DNA of 26,582 bases from positions 1 through 26,582 of the forward strand of contig WRLS01000007.1 of assembly GCA_009776345.1 (NCBI GenBank), written 5' to 3'. The number at the start of each line of letters is the position of its first letter. The stretch's first letter is position 1. Positions 23,413 through 26,582 of the stretch are shown here, in pieces. The notes under the pieces are model-generated. The model was not told where the DNA came from. It ran no database searches and saw only the letters and a list, made by a program, of their open reading frames with translations. A program made the position numbers and the translations under genes. The stretch comes from Oscillospiraceae bacterium. GTDB lineage: Bacteria; Bacillota; Clostridia; Oscillospirales; Ruminococcaceae.

Positions 23413-24575
23413 AAATAGGTCTATCGCGTGCCATACGCGCCATTAGCGTTTTGGCCTGTATCTGCCTTCTTTCGGCTTGCGGGGCAAGGGAGCGCGCCGT
23501 TCAGGCCTTGGTGGATGTCGGGCTGATTGCGCGGCCCGAGGTCACACAGGTCGTTTTGGCGGTGCCGGTGCCGCTTTCCTTCGCGGAGGAAAACACAGGC
23601 TTTATCAAAGGCATTGAGCTTGCGCGCGAGGATATAACCGCCATGGAGATGCCCATACACTTCGAAGTGCGCATTGACGACGACAAGGGCGATTTCGCGT
23701 CCGCGGTGGAGCTTGCGCAGGGATACATCAACGACCATACGGTCATCGGCGTAATCGGCCACTGGTTCTCGAATATATGCATCCCGATTTCAAGCATCTA
23801 TACAATGGCGGAGCAGACGCTTATTGTGCCGACAGTTTCAATCCCGTCGCTGACCTTGCCGCTTTCGGGATATGTTTTCCGCAATATACCCGCGGACGAC
23901 CAAATCAGCATAAAAATGAGCGACTACGCGGTAAGCCAAGGGACAAAAAGGGCTGTTATATATTACGAGTACAGTATGTACGGCTTTGAAATGTCGGCCT
24001 TTCTTGAACAGTACGCAAGGTCGGTGGGCATCGAGATTATCGACCGCGTCCGCGCCCCCGACCCGGGGCAGGAGCTGTCTATTTTAAACAGGAAATGGAC
24101 CGCGCTTGATTACGATACGGTGTTTGTCGTGAGCAATGTGGAGGAAGGCGCGGTTTTTGTAAACGCCATAAGGGCGTTTGGGTTTGAGGGCGCGATTATT
24201 TGCAGTGACGGGATGGACAGCGCGTCGCTCATTAGGCTGCTGAACCATGGGGCGGGTAATTTAGTGGTAAGCTCGATATTCCACAGCGAGCGCCCGCCCG
24301 CCGGGATTGTGCAGTTCCAGCAGCGGTATACCGAGCGCTACGGAACGCCCCCCGATGTCTGGGCGATACAGGGCTATGACAGCGTGATGATTGTAGCGGC
24401 AGGCGTTGCCGAACACGGCGTGACGACCTCCGCGCAGTTAAGTGAATATTTAAGCTCCGCCGAATCCCTCGGCAGTATTTTCGGGCAGACAAGCTTTAAC
24501 GAAAGGTATGAGATAATCGGCAAATCGGTCTACTTAAAAAAATTGGCGGGTACCCGCTTTGAATATATAAATTAA
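23409..24575 (+). CDS. Receptor-type ligand-binding lipoprotein (Leu/Ile/Val-binding fold)
   Basis: A 388-residue lipoprotein. The signal peptide ends in lipobox LSAC (Cys24). The mature domain has the two-lobed periplasmic-binding type I fold of amino-acid receptors (Peripla_BP_6-like): GFIKGIELAREDI, VIGVIGHWFSNICIPISSIY, LIVPTVSIPSLTLPLSGYVF, TKRAVIYYEYSMYGFEMSAF and YGTPPDVWAIQGYDSVMIVA. No matching ABC permease or ATPase is present. It overlaps the GNAT gene by four bases and lies 14 bases before the NHLP membrane-fusion gene, so it belongs to the export operon. A role in capturing or sensing the exported peptide, or in immunity, is inferred. Confidence 0.88.
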   Translation: MKIGLSRAIRAISVLACICLLSACGARERAVQALVDVGLIARPEVTQVVLAVPVPLSFAEENTGFIKGIELAREDITAMEMPIHFEVRIDDDKGDFASAVELAQGYINDHTVIGVIGHWFSNICIPISSIYTMAEQTLIVPTVSIPSLTLPLSGYVFRNIPADDQISIKMSDYAVSQGTKRAVIYYEYSMYGFEMSAFLEQYARSVGIEIIDRVRAPDPGQELSILNRKWTALDYDTVFVVSNVEEGAVFVNAIRAFGFEGAIICSDGMDSASLIRLLNHGAGNLVVSSIFHSERPPAGIVQFQQRYTERYGTPPDVWAIQGYDSVMIVAAGVAEHGVTTSAQLSEYLSSAESLGSIFGQTSFNERYEIIGKSVYLKKLAGTRFEYIN

Positions 24576-24589
24576 AGGGGGGAGAAAAT

Positions 24590-26413
24590 ATGCCGGGACA
24601 AGGCTCCGTTTACCGCAAGGTTTCCCTTGACCGCCTTTCCTCGCCGGAACAGCTTGACCAAAAGCTGACTGTTGTTTCCCCGGCAGGCTGGGCGGCTCTT
24701 GCGTCTTTCACGGTGCTGCTTGCCGCCGCTTTGCTGTGGGGCTTTTTGGGCAGCGTGTCCGATAAAGTAAGCGGCGGCGGGATGCTACTCTACGGGCAGG
24801 GGGTGGTTGCGCTTACCTCCAATACCGGCGGGCAGGTTACAGATGTAAGCGTGCGCGAAGGCGACCATGTCGAGCGCGGGCAGGTCATCGCCAGGGTCTC
24901 GCAGGAGGATCTGCTCAGACAAATTGAGCGGCACAGGGAGGCGCTCGCCGCGCTAAACGCCATATCCCCCGAAACCCTTGACCTTGATATCCATTCGCTC
25001 AACAGGGAGCAGTACGCCGAATTTTCACAAATAGCCGGGCAGATACGCCTTGCCCGTGTGCAATATGAAGCGCAGAAAGAGGAAGCGCAAAGAAACGAGC
25101 GTGATGTTGCGGACAGGCACGCGCTCCAGGCGCAGCAAGTTAAAATGCTCGAGGAGCAGATTGACGGCCTGGAAAAACAGATAGCGCAGTACAAAGAATT
25201 GCTCGAACACCAGCGCGAGGTCGAGCTTGAAAACGCGGAAGCATATGACAGGCAGCGCGCGCAGCAAGTTACCGGCGGCGCGCTGTATACAAGCGACCGC
25301 GGGGAAAGCTTTAGGCGTAACAGCCGTGCTATGCACCAGCTCGCGGTGATGGACCAGGTCGGAGTTACCTACATAATCCTTTCCGACAACACGGACGATG
25401 AATCCTACCCTGTATTCTACATGGACAGATATGACGGCGAGATATATAACTCCGACGGGAGGTTCTACCTGCCCAATTATTTCGGAAGCGTATTCGGCGG
25501 TGATTTTGACGACATCCCGAGAAGGGGCTCTACGCGCACGGTTTACTTCGAAAATATGACAGGCACCCGCTACATCGACCTTACCGGCAGGGAGTTCCGC
25601 CCTATTACCGGGGACGAGGTTCCCAGCACATATGACCAGCTCCAAACCCGCCCGGAGTATGATCCAAGCCTTGCGCAGATGGAGGCCCAGCTTGAAAGCT
25701 ACCGCCTGCAGCTCATCCAGGCGCGGATGCAGGAATCACAGATAGGCAGTACCTTCACAAGCTTTTTATGGGGCGGCTATAACCAGACAGGCGAGCAGAT
25801 TTCCTCACTGATGGAGCAGTTTTCGCACCTAAAGCAGATAACCGAGCAGGACCTGCTGAAGGAATTGCAGGATATGCAGTTCCGTCTTTCGCAAAGAGGC
25901 GTGATTACGGCGAGCTACAGCGGGAACATCGCGGGGCTGAGCATCCAGCTCGACCAATATGTACAGCCCGGAAGCGTGCTGGGCAATATTGTCCGCGACG
26001 ACGACGGCGCATCCAGCGTTATCCTGTATGTCCCAATCGAGCATGGCAAGCAGATTACGGTGGGGATGGAGGTAGATATATTCCCCACCACCGTCAACCG
26101 CGAGGAGCATGGATATATCATCGGGCGGGTAAGGGCGGTGTCTGTGTATGCTGTTTCGCAGGAGCGCATGATGTCCACACTGCAAAACCAGCAGCTTGTC
26201 CAGGCGTTCGGCGGGCAGTCGGCGGTAATTGAAGTGGAGGCGGAGCTTTTGCGCAACGCCGAAACAGTAAGCGGTTATGAGTGGTCTACGCCAAAAGGGG
26301 CGCCGTTCCAGATCGCCGCGGGCACTATTTGCATAGGGGAAGTCCGGGTTTCGAGCAAGCGACCGGTCGATATGGTCGTACCATTTTTAAGAAGGCTGAT
26401 CGGCAGTGTGTAA
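24590..26413 (+). CDS. NHLP bacteriocin-system secretion protein (HlyD-like membrane-fusion protein)
   Basis: A 607-residue membrane-fusion protein of peptide export. The N-terminus YRKVSLDRLSSPEQLDQKLTVV is characteristic of the HlyD-like protein of NHLP/NHPM bacteriocin systems. It is followed by one TM helix (about 33-55), the first lipoyl half (76-104, VTDVSVREGDHVERGQVIARV), a coiled-coil arm (about 104-225), an inserted domain (about 228-355), the second coiled-coil arm (358-432), and the second lipoyl half (438-470, GVITASYSGNI...GSVLGNIV) with a C-terminal beta domain. Known partners are NHLP-family ABC transporters with a C39 peptidase that cleaves double-glycine leaders; these should lie beyond the right edge. 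AGGGGGGAG precedes the ATG. The insert makes it longer than usual relatives. Confidence 0.9.
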   Translation: MPGQGSVYRKVSLDRLSSPEQLDQKLTVVSPAGWAALASFTVLLAAALLWGFLGSVSDKVSGGGMLLYGQGVVALTSNTGGQVTDVSVREGDHVERGQVIARVSQEDLLRQIERHREALAALNAISPETLDLDIHSLNREQYAEFSQIAGQIRLARVQYEAQKEEAQRNERDVADRHALQAQQVKMLEEQIDGLEKQIAQYKELLEHQREVELENAEAYDRQRAQQVTGGALYTSDRGESFRRNSRAMHQLAVMDQVGVTYIILSDNTDDESYPVFYMDRYDGEIYNSDGRFYLPNYFGSVFGGDFDDIPRRGSTRTVYFENMTGTRYIDLTGREFRPITGDEVPSTYDQLQTRPEYDPSLAQMEAQLESYRLQLIQARMQESQIGSTFTSFLWGGYNQTGEQISSLMEQFSHLKQITEQDLLKELQDMQFRLSQRGVITASYSGNIAGLSIQLDQYVQPGSVLGNIVRDDDGASSVILYVPIEHGKQITVGMEVDIFPTTVNREEHGYIIGRVRAVSVYAVSQERMMSTLQNQQLVQAFGGQSAVIEVEAELLRNAETVSGYEWSTPKGAPFQIAAGTICIGEVRVSSKRPVDMVVPFLRRLIGSV

Positions 26414-26416
26414 TAC

Positions 26417-26582
26417 TTAGAAGCTGTGTTCATAGCTCAAAGACCGTAACAGCGGCGGATTTACCGCCGTACTGCGTTAAATTTCCTTGGAATACATGGA
26501 GTATTCCTGCGAAAATTTGCCTTGTCCGGCAAAAAATCCGCTCGCCGTTACGGCACATTTCGCTTATGAACACAACTTCTTA
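26417..26582. mobile_element. MITE-like palindromic element at the window end
   Basis: The outer arms TTAGAAGCTGTGTTCATAGC (26417-26436) and the reverse complement of 26562-26582 match almost base for base. Further in, CCGTAACAGCG-GCGGATTT pairs with AAATCCGC-TCGCCGTTACGG. The centre is a hairpin, GGAATAC (26489-26495) with GTATTCC (26501-26507). The whole stretch of about 165 bases can fold into one long interrupted hairpin and has no gene. It starts four bases after the membrane-fusion gene and may also end its transcript. The right end coincides with the window end, so the element may be longer. Confidence 0.75.

Noticed and set aside
1..26582. CRISPR arrays, tRNA and rRNA genes
   Set aside because: No regularly spaced short repeats and no tRNA cloverleaf or rRNA segments were noticed on either strand by reading; no covariance search was run.

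Overview
The window looks like a chromosomal segment of a moderately GC-rich Gram-positive Clostridia-type bacterium (Bacillota, perhaps Oscillospirales). This is inferred from strong sigma-A promoters, AGGAGG-type ribosome binding sites, a lysine riboswitch and a class I preQ1 riboswitch, a LysM/G5/M23 cell-wall hydrolase, a bactofilin, and an NHLP-type peptide-export component. No rRNA, tRNA, CRISPR array or transposase gene was seen.

Left part (1-5600): a MATE efflux pump cut by the window edge and a ZIP metal transporter. They are followed by about 860 bases without a gene that carry a pair of inverted dispersed repeats of about 125 bp. Next come a promoter and a membrane-anchored LysM-G5-M23 peptidase, which converges on queA (queuosine synthesis).

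Metabolic core (5600-11600): a consensus promoter and a terminator-type lysine riboswitch precede asd-dapA-dapB (aspartate to diaminopimelate/lysine). A preQ1-I riboswitch then sits over the ribosome binding site of queT, a queuosine-precursor transporter. A methionine gamma-lyase-like PLP enzyme and a PhnP-like metallo-beta-lactamase-fold hydrolase follow.

Middle (11600-19000): a sodium:alanine-type symporter with a hairpin over its ribosome binding site, and a DHH phosphoesterase. A promoter then starts an envelope operon: a polysaccharide-deacetylase-fold protein with degenerate metal ligands, a bactofilin, a K+/H+-type antiporter with a TrkA-C domain, and a solute-binding lipoprotein.

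Right part (18988-26582): the most unusual region. Two divergent operons face away from a shared 334-bp control region. The minus-strand operon encodes a 70-aa peptide with a double-glycine, RiPP-like leader, a secreted substrate-binding protein, and a 726-aa MFS transporter fused to two predicted extracytoplasmic sensor-like domains. The plus-strand operon encodes a GNAT acetyltransferase with a Cys cluster, a receptor-type ligand-binding lipoprotein, and an HlyD-like membrane-fusion protein of the NHLP bacteriocin-export type with a domain inserted between its coiled-coil arms. The window ends in a palindromic element of about 165 bp that looks like a MITE. I infer a locus that makes, exports and perhaps senses a small peptide; its ABC exporter/peptidase would lie beyond the right edge.
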